Shown piece after piece: positions 55,102 through 64,000 of a stretch of 64,000 bases of DNA. Below the pieces are notes generated by a model. That model searched no databases. It was not told where the DNA came from and saw nothing but the letters and a program-made list of their open reading frames with translations. Numbering within the stretch: position 1 is the stretch's first letter; each line of letters opens with the position of its first letter. The position numbers were made by a program, and so were the translations under genes. Source of the stretch: Corynebacterium sp. zg-331 (GTDB taxonomy: Bacteria; Actinomycetota; Actinomycetes; Mycobacteriales; Mycobacteriaceae); assembly GCF_014267345.1 (NCBI RefSeq), contig NZ_JACMYD010000004.1:62001-126000 (forward strand). Direction: 5' to 3'.

Positions 55102-55473
55102 ATGGCTGCCATCACCGTAGAATTGGTCTCCGTGGAGGAGAAGCTGTGGCACGGCGAGGCCACCACCGTCACCGCCGAGACCACCGAGGGTGAGATCGGC
55201 GTGCTCCCCGGTCACGAGCCGATGCTTGGCCAGTTGGTCGAAAACGGCGTGGTCACCATTCGTCCCGTGGAGGGAGACCGCCTGGTGGCGGCCGTCCAGG
55301 GTGGGTTCTTGTCCGTGTCGGCGCAGAAGGTCATCATCCTGGCCGACTACGCCGTCTGGGCCACCGACGTGGACGTGGCCGCCGCCGAAGCCGACCTGGC
55401 CTCGCAGGACGATCTGACGCGAAGCCGCGCCGAGGCCGCACTGAAGGCGCAGCGTCGTCTCGCGCAGGCATAG
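55102..55473 (+). CDS. atpC: ATP synthase F1 subunit epsilon
   Basis: The 123-residue subunit has the N-terminal beta sandwich ([15 protein letters not shown], then [19 protein letters not shown]) and a short C-terminal helical part. It regulates and couples rotation. It starts seven bases after atpD and is the last gene of the operon, before a strong terminator. Confidence 0.96.
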   Translation: MAAITVELVSVEEKLWHGEATTVTAETTEGEIGVLPGHEPMLGQLVENGVVTIRPVEGDRLVAAVQGGFLSVSAQKVIILADYAVWATDVDVAAAEADLASQDDLTRSRAEAALKAQRRLAQA

Positions 55474-55494
55474 CCTGCTCTCTTGTCCATACAG

Positions 55495-55529
55495 GCCCTC
55501 CCCGTGGGTTCGCCCGGGGGAGGGCTTTT
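55495..55529 (+). terminator. Rho-independent terminator of the atp operon
   Basis: Perfect 9-bp stem GCCCTCCCC (55495-55503) / GGGGAGGGC (55517-55525) with loop GTGGGTTCGCCCG and a T4 tail (55526-55529). Confidence 0.92.
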
Positions 55530-55589
55530 ATGTACAATTTTCCTCAATATTGTGGCCGGATAGCGGGCGAAAAAGAGGTGGGTGCCGCC

Positions 55590-56054
55590 GTGGGTGTCGT
55601 CGCCGTGTGGTTGGTTGTAGCGATGGCCGCTGGCTTCGCGGCGCTGGCGGCCTGGCGCTTCTTCGCCCTGCGTTCCCGCGGCACCACGGTGGTTCTGCGC
55701 TTGCTGCCGGCCTCGGGGACCCATGGTTGGCGTCACGGTCTGTTGCGCTACGCCGGGGAGGAGCTGCGTTATTACAAGCTGCGTTCTCTGGCCCCCGTGG
55801 CCGACGTCATCTTCGATCGTCAAGCCCTCGTTCTTGCCTCGCACCGCGATCTCAGCGCGCGCGAGGCTTCTTTTATGACCGAGGCCGCCAGGGTCGTGGT
55901 GGTCGAACACGGTAAGGAAACCTGGGAGATAGCGGTGGACGCGCGCGCGGAGATGGCGCTGCGGGCCTGGTTGGAGTCGGCTCCGGATGCGCGCCAGGAG
56001 CGCCCCAATTACCGGGTGCTCAAGAGCCGCATCACCCATCCGCGGCGTCGCTAG
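55590..56054 (+). CDS. DUF2550 membrane-anchored protein
   Basis: The 154-residue protein has one N-terminal membrane helix (GVVAVWLVVAMAAGFAALAAW) followed by a cytoplasmic domain with LRLLPASGTHGWRHGLLRYAGEEL. A DUF2550 gene directly after the ATP synthase operon is conserved in corynebacteria and mycobacteria. Function unknown. GTG 55590 follows GAGGTGG at eight bases; GTG 55578 is an alternative start. Confidence 0.75.
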   Translation: MGVVAVWLVVAMAAGFAALAAWRFFALRSRGTTVVLRLLPASGTHGWRHGLLRYAGEELRYYKLRSLAPVADVIFDRQALVLASHRDLSAREASFMTEAARVVVVEHGKETWEIAVDARAEMALRAWLESAPDARQERPNYRVLKSRITHPRRR

Positions 56055-56064
56055 CTCGCTTCGA

Positions 56065-56070
56065 TAGGCT
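56065..56070 (+). promoter_or_regulatory. -10 hexamer TAGGCT for nucS
   Basis: TAGGCT ends six bases before ATG 56077, so nucS is probably leaderless. Confidence 0.5.
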
Positions 56071-56076
56071 AAACCC

Positions 56077-56769
56077 ATGCGTTTAGTGATCGCCCAGTGC
56101 TCGGTGGACTACGTGGGCCGCCTGGAGGCTCACCTGCCCCTGGCGGATCGGCTTCTGTTGGTGAAGGCGGACGGATCGGTGAGCGTCCATGCCGACGATC
56201 GCGCCTACAAGCCGCTGAACTGGATGACCCCGCCGTGCACCTTAAGCGATATGCCCATTCAGGGTGAGGACGGGGAGGAGACCGGCGCGCGCCTGTGGGT
56301 CGTGGAGAACTCCAAGGGCGAGCAGCTGCGGATTACCATCGAGAAGATCCATCACGAGGCCTCCTTCGACCTGGGCGAGGATCCCGGCCTGGTCAAGGAC
56401 GGGGTCGAGGCTCATCTGCAGGAACTCCTGGCGGAGCACATCGATACGCTGGGCGAGGGCTATAGCCTCATTCGTCGGGAATACCCCACGGCCATCGGCC
56501 CGGTGGACATTTTATGCCGCGATGCCCAGCAGGCCACCGTCGCGGTGGAGATCAAGCGCCGCGGCGGGATCGACGGAGTGGAGCAGCTTAGCCGATATCT
56601 GGATCTGCTCAACCGCGATTCCCTCCTGGCCCCCGTGAGCGGAGTCTTTGCGGCTCAAGAGATCAAGCCGCAGGCGCGCACCCTGGCGGAGGACCGGGGT
56701 ATTCGTTGCGTGGTGCTGGATTACCAGGAGCTGCGTGGGATCGAGAGCGACGAGCTACGGCTTTTCTGA
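56077..56769 (+). CDS. nucS: Mismatch endonuclease NucS (EndoMS)
   Basis: The 230-residue protein carries out the non-canonical mismatch repair of actinobacteria, which lack MutS/MutL, cutting both strands at certain mismatches. The nuclease core D-x13-E-x-K is complete: Asp144, Glu158 and Lys160. The C-terminal E-L-R-L-F fits a beta-clamp-binding tail. The N-terminal DNA-binding domain ([20 protein letters not shown]) is intact. The next gene overlaps its stop by one base. Confidence 0.95.
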   Translation: MRLVIAQCSVDYVGRLEAHLPLADRLLLVKADGSVSVHADDRAYKPLNWMTPPCTLSDMPIQGEDGEETGARLWVVENSKGEQLRITIEKIHHEASFDLGEDPGLVKDGVEAHLQELLAEHIDTLGEGYSLIRREYPTAIGPVDILCRDAQQATVAVEIKRRGGIDGVEQLSRYLDLLNRDSLLAPVSGVFAAQEIKPQARTLAEDRGIRCVVLDYQELRGIESDELRLF

Positions 56770-57026
56770 TGGCGCGGCGTTCTTCCCGGCGGGTCTCGGC
56801 GCGCCGAAACCCGCACCGCCCCTTGGGTGCGGTCTGGGAAACCGCGCGCGTCGAGGGGTACCTGATGCGCCCGATCACGGCGGAGCGCGCCCTCAAGGAG
56901 TATCGCTGTCCGGGATGCCACCAGGTGATTCCGGCGCGCATGGCCCACGTGGTGGCCTGGCCGAAGGACGGCGGGCCGCAGGAACGCCGTCACTGGCATC
57001 GCTTTTGCTTCGAGCGGTGGCGCTAG
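56769..57026 (+). CDS. Small zinc-binding conserved protein
   Basis: The 85-residue protein has a basic N-terminus (ARRSSRRVSARRNPHRPLG) and a metal-site-like module YRCPGCHQVIPARMAHVVAWP with HWHRFCFERW. The Cys pair plus His/Cys suggest one zinc ion. It starts inside the nucS stop (TGATG) and travels with nucS in actinobacteria, so a link to that repair pathway is possible; there is no direct evidence. Confidence 0.7.
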   Translation: MARRSSRRVSARRNPHRPLGAVWETARVEGYLMRPITAERALKEYRCPGCHQVIPARMAHVVAWPKDGGPQERRHWHRFCFERWR

Positions 57027-57043
57027 GGCGGCTGCGACCCTAG

Positions 57044-57049
57044 TACAGT
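57044..57049 (+). promoter_or_regulatory. -10 hexamer TACAGT for the MTH1187-type gene
   Basis: TACAGT ends seven bases before ATG 57057 (leaderless pattern); it also argues against GTG 57048. Confidence 0.4.
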
Positions 57050-57056
57050 GGGCCGC

Positions 57057-57365
57057 ATGGTCGTAGCCTTTTCTGTGGCGCCGACGCAGACCCCCGGACG
57101 AGACGCGGAGATGGCCGATGCGGTGGCGCGGGCGGTCGCCGTGGTGCGGGCCTCGGGCCTTCCCAATGAAACCAACGCCATGTTCACGCTGATCGAGGGG
57201 GAGTGGGACGAGGTCATGGCGGTGATCAAGGAGGCCTCCGAGGCCGTCCTAGCCGCCTCGCCCAGGGTGTCCCTCGTGCTCAAAGCGGATATTCTCCCTG
57301 GGCACAGCAATCAATTGCGCGGCAAGGTGGAATCGGTGGAGAAACGTTTGAAGGGAGAGGAATAG
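57057..57365 (+). CDS. MTH1187 / thiamine-binding-like protein (DUF77)
   Basis: The 102-residue protein is a small alpha/beta ferredoxin-like fold: VVAFSVAPTQTPGRDAEMADAV, NAMFTLIEGEWDEVMAVIKE and SLVLKADILPGHSNQLRGKVESV are typical of the MTH1187/YkoF group, whose members bind thiamine or its precursors, or whose ligands are unknown. Found as single small genes in many actinobacteria. The next gene starts two bases after its stop. Confidence 0.8.
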   Translation: MVVAFSVAPTQTPGRDAEMADAVARAVAVVRASGLPNETNAMFTLIEGEWDEVMAVIKEASEAVLAASPRVSLVLKADILPGHSNQLRGKVESVEKRLKGEE

Positions 57366-57367
57366 TC

Positions 57368-58228
57368 GTGACGGCCCCGGATAGGTTTATGTACGGTGCG
57401 GTGGATCTCGGGAGGGTCAAGGAAGCGGCCCAGGCGAAGGAGGCCTCCGGCGCGGGGATACCGGCGCTCACCGAGGTTACCGCCGCGAACCTGGAGGAGG
57501 CGGTGCTGCAGCGCTCCACCCAGGTGCCGGTGGTGGTGCTGGTGGGCACCGGACGCAGCCCCGAATCCGAAGACCTCAAGGCGGATCTGGCGGCCCTGGC
57601 CGAGGAATCGCGGCGGGCCTTCCTCGTCGGATACGTGGACGCTGATCGCGCCCCGGAGGTGGCACAGGTCTTTGGCGTGCAGGTGCTGCCCACGGTGGTG
57701 GCCGTGGCCGCCGGGCGTCCGGTGACCTCCTTTGAAGGCGGGCAGCCCCGCCAAGCCCTCCAACAATGGACGGACGCCCTGGTGACCCAGGTGGGAGGGC
57801 AGTTGACCGGGTTGGCCGAGGGAGGCGGCGACGACGCGCCGGAGGCGTCCGATGAACACACCGAGTTCGAGGTCGCCGTGGATCTTGCGGCCCGGGGCCA
57901 CGACGCGCAGGCAGGCGAGATCTTCGAACGGCTTGCGCAGGAGGAACAGAATGATCGAGCCGCCGCCTACTTGGCTCTTTTCCGCAGGTTGGCCGCCAAC
58001 CGCGCTGCTTGGGAGACCTCGGAGGGCGACGAGGCTACTGTGGCCCTGGCCGACGAGCACGCCTGGGCGGGGCGGCTGGGGGAGGCCTTTGACCTCGTCC
58101 TGGGGCTGGTGAGCACGGGGGACAAAGAGCGGGGCAGGAAGCGCCTGCTGGAGCTTCTCCGCCTGTGCGATCCTGCCGATCCCGTCGTCACTGCGGCGCG
58201 GACTCGCCTGGCCAGCGCCCTGTTCTAG
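57368..58228 (+). CDS. Thioredoxin-fold protein without CxxC (CnoX/YbbN-like)
   Basis: The 286-residue protein has an N-terminal thioredoxin fold (VPVVVLVGTGRSPESEDLKAD, FLVGYVDADRAPEVAQVFGVQVLPTVVAVAAG) and a C-terminal helical region (~165-286) of TPR-like hairpins. The CxxC active site of thioredoxins is replaced by G-T-G-R, so it is not a disulfide reductase. YbbN-type proteins of this layout protect substrates and hand them to GroEL. GTG 57368 follows GGAGAGG; the longer upstream frame overlaps the previous gene. Confidence 0.78.
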   Translation: MTAPDRFMYGAVDLGRVKEAAQAKEASGAGIPALTEVTAANLEEAVLQRSTQVPVVVLVGTGRSPESEDLKADLAALAEESRRAFLVGYVDADRAPEVAQVFGVQVLPTVVAVAAGRPVTSFEGGQPRQALQQWTDALVTQVGGQLTGLAEGGGDDAPEASDEHTEFEVAVDLAARGHDAQAGEIFERLAQEEQNDRAAAYLALFRRLAANRAAWETSEGDEATVALADEHAWAGRLGEAFDLVLGLVSTGDKERGRKRLLELLRLCDPADPVVTAARTRLASALF

Positions 58229-58295
58229 GAGACGGGGTGCGGGGGCAACCAAACCCGGCCCCGCCCGTGAGACAACTTATGCCAAAATGGTGGGC

Positions 58296-59120
58296 GTGAC
58301 TACGCAACTCCAGGACTTGTTGATTGATTTCCGGGACGTATCGGTGATCCGGGGCGGCACGACCATTCTCGGCCCGGTGACCTGGCGCGTGGCCCCGGGC
58401 GAGCGCTGGGTGATCGTGGGCCCCAACGGCGCGGGAAAGACCACACTGGTCACTATCGCCTCCGCCGGGGGATACCCCTCCCGAGGGCGCGTCGAGATCC
58501 TGGGGGAGCGGCTGGGGCGCACGGATCTGCGCGATCTACGCGCCGCCATCGGTATCTCCTCCTCGGCGCTGGCCCACCGCATCCCGACGGAGGAGCGGGT
58601 GGGTGACCTGGTGGTCTCGGCCGGCTACGCGGTGCTGGGCCGCTGGCGCGAGCGCTACGAGGACCAGGACTTCGACCGGGCCCACGAGATCCTGGAACAG
58701 GTGGGAGCCATGCACCTCACCGAGCGTCGCTGGGGCACCCTGTCCGAAGGGGAGCGCAAGAGGGTACTCCTGGCCCGCGCGCTGATGATTGACCCGGAGA
58801 TCCTCATCCTGGACGAGCCCACCGCCGCCATGGATCTGGGCGGGCGCGAGGACCTGGTGGCGTATCTCAGCGACCTGGCCGAGGATCCCGCTTCCCCGGC
58901 CACGGTGATGATTACCCACCACGTCGAGGAGATCCCCCGGGGCTTTACCCACGCCATGCTCCTCGACGAGGGCGCGGTGGTGTCCCAAGGCCCCATCGAG
59001 GAGGTGCTCACCAGCGAGAATCTCACGCGGGCCTTCCATCAGCCCATCGAGCTCACGGAGGCAGACGGCCGGTACTTTGCGCGCAGGACGCGTCGGGGTG
59101 GTACTCACCGTCACGCCTGA
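58296..59120 (+). CDS. ABC transporter ATP-binding protein (FhuC-like)
   Basis: The 274-residue single ABC domain has P-loop GPNGAGKTT, signature LSEGERKR, Walker B ILILDEPTAAMD and H-loop MITHHVEEI. No permease or binding protein is adjacent, so it may pair with components elsewhere or be a soluble ABC protein. GTG 58296 is seven bases after a CAAAAT hexamer (leaderless-like geometry); ATG 58287 in the same frame is the alternative. In C. glutamicum the equivalent gene cg1383 follows glgB-glgE, which are not in this interval. Confidence 0.85.
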   Translation: MTTQLQDLLIDFRDVSVIRGGTTILGPVTWRVAPGERWVIVGPNGAGKTTLVTIASAGGYPSRGRVEILGERLGRTDLRDLRAAIGISSSALAHRIPTEERVGDLVVSAGYAVLGRWRERYEDQDFDRAHEILEQVGAMHLTERRWGTLSEGERKRVLLARALMIDPEILILDEPTAAMDLGGREDLVAYLSDLAEDPASPATVMITHHVEEIPRGFTHAMLLDEGAVVSQGPIEEVLTSENLTRAFHQPIELTEADGRYFARRTRRGGTHRHA

Positions 59121-59141
59121 GCAAGCGCGAAAGAGGCGAGC

Positions 59142-59909
59142 ATGGATGAACCGGCGCTGCTGTCCGCCACGGTGCTCCTGGTCCGCGACGGCACCCAGGG
59201 CCTGGAGGTGTGGATGCAGGAGCGGGTGTCCACCATGCCGGACTATCCGGGGATGACGGTTTTTCCCGGCGGCCGGGTGGATGCGCGAGATCGAGGCGAG
59301 GTGAGCCGGGCCTGGTCCGGGGGTTCGGTGGAGAATACCGCGCGGGTTCTGGGCACAGATACTCACACCGCGCGCGGGCTCGTTTTCGCCGCCGTGCGCG
59401 AGCTCTTCGAGGAGACCGGCACCCTCCTGGCGGTTCACCGCAACGGAGCCACGGTGGGGGATGCCGCACCCTATCATGCTGAGCGCCTGGCCCTAGAGTC
59501 GCACCGGTTGTCGCTGACGGAGATGCTTGCCGCCAACGATCTGCGTGTTCACGCGGATCTGCTGCGCCCCTGGGCGCACTGGGTGGGCACCTCGGAGAAA
59601 GGGAGGGTCTTTGATACTTATTCTTTTCTCGCGGTGCACCCGGTGGGCCAGGAGCCCGACGGTGCCTCCTCCGAGGCGGACTCTGCGGGGTGGTTTGCCC
59701 CCCGCTTGCTTCTTGAGGGGTGGCGCCACGGCCTGGTGCGGTTGGTGATTCCCACCTGGGCGCAGCTGACCAGGCTGTCTCGGTGCGCCACCGTGGCCGA
59801 GGCGGTGGCGGAGGCGGAGGCCTCGGACATGACCCCTGTGGTGGGTGCGCCCCGGCACGATCCCCAGTATCACGAGTTTTATGCCACCCCCTTTCACGAG
59901 CGAATCTAA
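59142..59909 (+). CDS. Nudix hydrolase
   Basis: The 255-residue protein has the first half of the Nudix region in FPGGRVDARDRGEV and the catalytic helix as AAVRELFEETGTLLAV. A ~30-residue insertion separates them, as in NUDT19-like nucleotide-CoA or mRNA-cap pyrophosphohydrolases. It probably hydrolyses a CoA- or nucleotide-type diphosphate. AAAGAGGCGAG precedes ATG. It is followed six bases later by the methyltransferase gene. Confidence 0.85.
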   Translation: MDEPALLSATVLLVRDGTQGLEVWMQERVSTMPDYPGMTVFPGGRVDARDRGEVSRAWSGGSVENTARVLGTDTHTARGLVFAAVRELFEETGTLLAVHRNGATVGDAAPYHAERLALESHRLSLTEMLAANDLRVHADLLRPWAHWVGTSEKGRVFDTYSFLAVHPVGQEPDGASSEADSAGWFAPRLLLEGWRHGLVRLVIPTWAQLTRLSRCATVAEAVAEAEASDMTPVVGAPRHDPQYHEFYATPFHERI

Positions 59910-59915
59910 ACACCG

Positions 59916-61055
59916 ATGTCTTTTTCCCTTTCCGACGTGGAGTTCCTGCACGGCCACCGTGAGCAGATCGACGCTCTTTCCGCCCAGGTGGGCCTGACCA
60001 AGGCCACGGCGCTCACCGATGCCCGCCGCGCCCGCGAGCTGTTGGGCGATCGCGGGCGCGGCGCCTTAGAACTCATCCAGGCTCGGCGCGCCGGGGTCGG
60101 AAAGTTTCCCGGTTCCTGGTTGGCGGATCACGACGCGGCCCAGCAGGCCACGCCCGCCCCCGTGGCGATGCAACGGGCGCGTCGTATAGCGCGTCACGGC
60201 TCGGTAGTGCACGACGTCACCTGCTCCATCGGCACGGAGGCCCCCGCCTTTCAGCGCGAGGGCCTCACCTACCTGGGCTCCGACGTGGACGCGGCCCGGG
60301 CGCGTATGGCCGCCCATAATCTGCCCGGAACCCTCATCGCGCGTGCCGATGCCCTGTGTCCCGCCAGCAGCGCGGAGGTCATCGTCGCCGATCCGGCGCG
60401 GCGGGCGGGGGGACGCCGGATCAGCGACCCCGCCCGGCTGCTGCCGCCCCTGCCGAGCCTGATCGATGCTTATCGGGGGCGGCACCTGGCGGTAAAGTGC
60501 GCGCCGGGCATTGACTACTCCGCGTGGCCGGGTTTGGCCAGCGTGGTGAGCGTGGCCGGGGCGGTCAAAGAAGCCTGTCTGTACAGCCCCGGACTGGCGG
60601 AGGGGACCCGGCGCGAGGCGGTGATGGTGGGGCCGTGGGGGACAGATCGGCTGGATGACCTGCTGCCGGATGCCGTCTCTGCGGATGCCCCCGGACGCTA
60701 TATCCTCGATCCGGACGGGGCGGTGGTGCGCGCCGGATTAGTCCGACACTACGCGGTTCGCGAAGGGCTGTGGATGCTCGACGAGCGCATCGCCTATCTC
60801 ACCGGCGATCGCCTGCCGGCGGGCCGCAGCGGATTTATGTTCAGGGAAATGGTGCCGCTTAAAAGAGCGCGCGCGGCCCTGAAAAAACACGACGCGGGCG
60901 CGGTGGAGATCCTGGTTCGAGGCCTGGATATAGACCCGGACGTGCTGCGAAAGCAGTGGAAGCTCAAGGGCACGGCCTCGATGGCGGTGGTGTGTACCCG
61001 GATCGGTCGACAGGCCGTGGCCTTGCTTTGCGGACCCCGGATAAGTGAGGCTTGA
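59916..61055 (+). CDS. Class I SAM methyltransferase with THUMP-like domain
   Basis: The 379-residue protein has a Rossmann methyltransferase core (VHDVTCSIGTEAPAF, LGSDVDAARARMAAHN, VIVADPARRAGGRR). A C-terminal THUMP-like domain follows (MFREMVPLKRARAALKKHDAGAVEIL to GTASMAVVCTRIG). The D-P-A-R-R segment sits where the catalytic N-P-P-Y of other methyltransferases lies. The combination suggests an RNA substrate, unidentified. Homologues lie next to Nudix and ETF genes in corynebacteria, as here. Confidence 0.8.
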   Translation: MSFSLSDVEFLHGHREQIDALSAQVGLTKATALTDARRARELLGDRGRGALELIQARRAGVGKFPGSWLADHDAAQQATPAPVAMQRARRIARHGSVVHDVTCSIGTEAPAFQREGLTYLGSDVDAARARMAAHNLPGTLIARADALCPASSAEVIVADPARRAGGRRISDPARLLPPLPSLIDAYRGRHLAVKCAPGIDYSAWPGLASVVSVAGAVKEACLYSPGLAEGTRREAVMVGPWGTDRLDDLLPDAVSADAPGRYILDPDGAVVRAGLVRHYAVREGLWMLDERIAYLTGDRLPAGRSGFMFREMVPLKRARAALKKHDAGAVEILVRGLDIDPDVLRKQWKLKGTASMAVVCTRIGRQAVALLCGPRISEA

Positions 61056-61112
61056 CTACACTGGCAGCAGCCATCCAGTGAACAAGTCAGGCAAGGAAGA
61101 GAGGGGATTGCG

Positions 61113-61901
61113 ATGCCCGCCATCGTGGTGCTGGTAAAGAGCGTGCCGGATACCTGGTCGGAAAAGACCCTGGAACCGGATTACACCATCGATCGCGTCC
61201 AAGCGGATACCGTTATTGATGAGATTAACGAATATGCCGTGGAACAGGCGCTGCGCCTGCGCGAGGCCCATCCGGAGTCCGGGTACCGGGTGATCGCGCT
61301 GGGCGTGGGGCCGGAATCCGCCGACGCGGCGCTGCGCAAGGCCATCGCCATGGGGGCCGACGATGCGGTGCACGTGGTGGACCCGGCGCTGGCCGGTTCG
61401 GATGTTCTGGGCACCACCTGGGCTTTGACCAATGCCCTGAACACCATCGAGGACGTGGCGCTGGTGGTGGCCGGCGATTCCTCCTCCGACGGAGCCAGCG
61501 GCGCGTTGCCGGGGATCGTGGCGGAATACCGCCAGGTTCCGGCCCTCACCTATCTGCGCGAGGTACACCTGGAGGACAACGCGGTGGTGGGTGTGCGCGA
61601 GGATCACCGAGGAACCTGGGAATTGCGCGCCGGGCTTCCCGCCGTGGTTTCGATAACGGATAAGGCGGACAAGCCGCGCTTTGCCAACTTCAAGGGCATC
61701 ATGGCGGCGAAGAAACACCAGATCACCACCCTGGACCTGGCCGCCATCGGGGTCGCCCCGGAGCAGGTGGGCTTGGCGCACGCTGCCACCGCGGTTACCG
61801 GGGCGACCCAGCGCCCGCCGCGGGCGGCGGGGCGCACGGTGCGCGGCGAGGAGGCCGCGGCCGAGGTAGCACAGTTCCTGGCCGATGAGAACCTGCTCTA
61901 A
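61113..61901 (+). CDS. etfB: Electron transfer flavoprotein beta subunit
   Basis: The 262-residue FixA-type ETF subunit has MPAIVVLVKSVPDTW at the N-terminus, the AMP-binding LALVVAGDSSSDGASGALPG-type stretch and KPRFANFKGIMAAKK. With the alpha subunit it carries electrons from acyl-CoA dehydrogenases and similar enzymes to the quinone pool. The SD AAGAGAGG precedes ATG 61113. Partner of etfA, 30 bases downstream. Confidence 0.94.
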   Translation: MPAIVVLVKSVPDTWSEKTLEPDYTIDRVQADTVIDEINEYAVEQALRLREAHPESGYRVIALGVGPESADAALRKAIAMGADDAVHVVDPALAGSDVLGTTWALTNALNTIEDVALVVAGDSSSDGASGALPGIVAEYRQVPALTYLREVHLEDNAVVGVREDHRGTWELRAGLPAVVSITDKADKPRFANFKGIMAAKKHQITTLDLAAIGVAPEQVGLAHAATAVTGATQRPPRAAGRTVRGEEAAAEVAQFLADENLL

Positions 61902-61931
61902 CTCGACCTTTTCTTTAAGGAGATCACTATC

Positions 61932-62867
61932 ATGACGAATGCTTATGTTTTGGTCGAGCACGATGGCGCGACCTTGGATCCCATCACCGGCGAACTGCTG
62001 ACGGCTGCCCGGGTGTTTGGTCAGGTCACCGCCGTGCTGGTGGGCGGCGACCGCGAGGCTCTCGTCCCGCAGCTGGCCGCGCTGGGCGCGCACGCGGTGG
62101 CCGTGGCGCCCCCGGCACCTCAGCGCTTGCTGCTGGCGGAAGTAGACGCGGTGCAATCGTTGGCGGCCGTCGAACCCGCACCCATCGTGGTGGCGGCCAA
62201 CCCGGCCGGCAACGAGATCGGCGGGCGGCTCGCGGCCCGCCTTGCTTCCGGTTTCCTGCGCGACGTGGTGGGCATCAACGCCGACGGCACCGCGCAGCAG
62301 TCCATTTTCGGCGATGCCGTTCAGATCAGCGCCGCGGTGGGGGGCACTAGCCCGGTCTACACGCTGCGCCCGGGTGCCGTCTCGGCCGTGCCGCAGGCCG
62401 CGCCGGGCGAGGTGACCGAGCTGCCGGAACTGCCCGCCGGTGCCACGGATGTGGAGGTGGCGTCCTTCCAGCCGGCGCAACGCGGGGAGCGCCCGGAGCT
62501 CACGCAGGCCACGGTCGTGGTGGCCGGTGGGCGTGGCGTGGGCGATCAGTTCCCGGACATCGTCGAGCGCCTGGCCGATGCCCTGGGTGGGGCGGTGGGA
62601 GCCACCCGGGATGCGGTGGATCTGGGCCATTACGACGCCCAGTACCAGATCGGGCAGACCGGGGTGACCGTGGCTCCCGATCTCTACATCGGCCTGGGTG
62701 TTTCCGGTGCTATTCAGCACCTGTCGGGGATGCAGACGGCCAAGAAGATCGTGGTGATCAATAACGACGAGGATGCGCCGATCTTCCAGGTTGCGGACCT
62801 GGGCGTGGTGGGCGACCTCTTCGAGGTGGTGCCCCAGCTCCTCGAGGAGATCGCCAAGCGTCGATGA
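61932..62867 (+). CDS. etfA: Electron transfer flavoprotein alpha subunit
   Basis: The 311-residue FixB-type subunit has the N-terminal alpha/beta domain and the C-terminal FAD domain: [59 protein letters not shown] and [16 protein letters not shown]. The key FAD-binding GxSGAxQH is intact. The stop overlaps the next start (ATGA). Confidence 0.95.
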   Translation: MTNAYVLVEHDGATLDPITGELLTAARVFGQVTAVLVGGDREALVPQLAALGAHAVAVAPPAPQRLLLAEVDAVQSLAAVEPAPIVVAANPAGNEIGGRLAARLASGFLRDVVGINADGTAQQSIFGDAVQISAAVGGTSPVYTLRPGAVSAVPQAAPGEVTELPELPAGATDVEVASFQPAQRGERPELTQATVVVAGGRGVGDQFPDIVERLADALGGAVGATRDAVDLGHYDAQYQIGQTGVTVAPDLYIGLGVSGAIQHLSGMQTAKKIVVINNDEDAPIFQVADLGVVGDLFEVVPQLLEEIAKRR

Positions 62868-63988
62868 GCCACTACTTTGACCATGCTGCCACCGCCCCCA
62901 TGCGCCCCGAGGCGCGCGAGGAGTGGCTGCGCCATGCCACCGCGCTCAATCCCGGCGGGCAGTATGCCTCTGGCCGCGCGGCACGCAGCGTCCTCGATGA
63001 GGCGCGCGAGGAGATCGCGCATCTGCTGGGTGCCGACCCCGTGGAGGTCATCTTCACCGGGTCGGGCACGGAGGCCGATAACCTAGCCGTGCAGGGCCTG
63101 TACGAGGCCAGCGCCCTGGATCGCGTGGTGAGCAGCCCGGTGGAGCACCCTGCCGTGCGTGAGGTGCTCTTTCACCTGGGCCGCCGGGGTGCGCTGGTGG
63201 AGTGGTTGCCCGTGGACGGCGGCGGGCACGTGTGCGATCTCGCCGCGCTGGAAGCCCCGGCTGCGCTGGTGAGTTGCATGTACGCCAATAACGAGACGGG
63301 TGCCCTCCAGCCGGTGATCCCGTTGATCGCGCGCGCCCAGGCGGCGGGCACACCGGTGCACATCGACGCCGTGCAGGCCCTCGGGCGCTGCGCCGTGAAC
63401 TTTCGCTCCCTGGGGGCGACTACCCTGGCCGGTAGCGCCCACAAGTTCGGCGGGCCGCGGGGAGTGGGGCTTTTGGTGGTTCGGCGCTCTCCGGCCCTCC
63501 ACCCCGTGCTCTTTGGCGGCGGTCAGGAGCGCGGCCTGCGCCCCGGCACCCAGGACGTGGCCGGGGTGGCGGCCACGGCGGTGGCGCTGCGCCTGGCCCT
63601 GGCGGAGAGGGAGGCCGAGGACGCTCGGCTGCGCCGATTGCGCGATGATCTTGCCCGCCGCGTGCTTCACCGGATCGACGAGGTGCGGATCAACACGGTG
63701 GAGCCGGCGTTGCCGGGGCATCTTAGTCTCTCGTTCTCCGGGGCGGAAGGCGATAGCCTCATCATGCTGCTCGATTCCTTAGGCATCGAGGCCGCCACGG
63801 GTTCGGCCTGTCACAGCGGGGTGAACCGGGCCTCGGAGGTGCTGCTGGCGATGGGCGTACCGGAGGCGCAGGCGCGCGGTACCATCCGGTTGAGCCTGGG
63901 GGCGACCACCACCGAGGCGGACGTGGACTATCTGGTGGCACACCTCCCGGAGGTGGTGCGCCGCGCCCGGCTGGCGGGCATGGCTTAG
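62864..63988 (+). CDS. Cysteine desulfurase (NifS/IscS family)
   Basis: The 374-residue class V PLP aminotransferase has the PLP lysine Lys194 in [11 protein letters not shown] and the persulfide Cys316 in GSACHSGVN. It releases sulfur from cysteine. Coupled to etfA by an ATGA overlap. In related genomes the next gene is the tRNA 2-thiolase mnmA, so it probably supplies sulfur for tRNA thiolation. The window ends with GGGAAGTATG, too little to identify a downstream gene. Confidence 0.93.
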   Translation: MSHYFDHAATAPMRPEAREEWLRHATALNPGGQYASGRAARSVLDEAREEIAHLLGADPVEVIFTGSGTEADNLAVQGLYEASALDRVVSSPVEHPAVREVLFHLGRRGALVEWLPVDGGGHVCDLAALEAPAALVSCMYANNETGALQPVIPLIARAQAAGTPVHIDAVQALGRCAVNFRSLGATTLAGSAHKFGGPRGVGLLVVRRSPALHPVLFGGGQERGLRPGTQDVAGVAATAVALRLALAEREAEDARLRRLRDDLARRVLHRIDEVRINTVEPALPGHLSLSFSGAEGDSLIMLLDSLGIEAATGSACHSGVNRASEVLLAMGVPEAQARGTIRLSLGATTTEADVDYLVAHLPEVVRRARLAGMA

Positions 63989-64000
63989 CCGGGAAGTATG

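Noticed and set aside
61056..62720. 554-codon minus-strand ORF
   Set aside because: Antisense to etfB-etfA; shadow.

Overview
The window is a high-GC chromosomal segment of a Corynebacterium (order Mycobacteriales). The evidence is the fused E1/E2 2-oxoglutarate dehydrogenase OdhA, a RosR-type regulator beside a YceI gene with a recognisable RosR operator, an ArnR-like regulator after hom-thrB, NucS, a DUF2550 gene behind the ATP synthase operon, and the order argS-lysA-hom-thrB-rho-prfA-prmC-wecA-atp. The species cannot be named from sequence alone. There is no rRNA, CRISPR array, IS element or prophage. The one tRNA is tRNA-Arg(CCG).

Left part (1-16 kb): a MgtE-N/CBS protein cut by the window edge, a YflT-like stress protein, a lipoprotein, odhA, an EcsC-like gene and a shikimate-dehydrogenase-like gene. 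A salvage/uptake cluster follows: an acidic YbjN-like protein, a nucleoside hydrolase with no conventional start codon, and an ECF transporter (S, T, double-ATPase A) behind a two-hairpin leader. Then come an MFS exporter and a DEAD-box RNA helicase.

Middle (16-33 kb): a small membrane protein, a secreted HNH nuclease and putP, then a co-directional DNA-processing block (SNF2 helicase, SWIM zinc-finger protein, SbcD-like phosphoesterase, SbcC/YhaN-like ATPase). After it lie the divergent yceI/rosR pair, a secreted lipase, a YdhK lipoprotein, tRNA-Arg, two tandem paralogous ATPases and a lactate-permease-family gene.

Right part (33-64 kb): aspartate-family amino-acid genes (lysA, hom, thrB) with argS, an ArnR-like Fe-S regulator, an acyl-CoA ligase, rho with a long leader, prfA-prmC-Sua5-wecA, the complete F-type ATP synthase operon atpI-BEFHAGDC closed by a strong terminator, DUF2550, nucS, several small conserved genes, an ABC ATPase, a Nudix hydrolase, a THUMP-like methyltransferase, etfB-etfA and a cysteine desulfurase.

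A recurring feature is leaderless transcription. At least twelve genes have a TANNNT hexamer ending only 6-9 bases before the start codon, and in two cases the T-A-G of the upstream gene's stop codon forms the first half of that hexamer. The most unusual observations are the probable AUA start of the nucleoside hydrolase, the strongly asymmetric ATPase sites of the ECF ATPase, the RBS-sequestering leader of the ECF genes, the SNF2-SWIM-SbcDC-like cluster, the twin ATPases at the tRNA gene, and a possible leader peptide upstream of rho.
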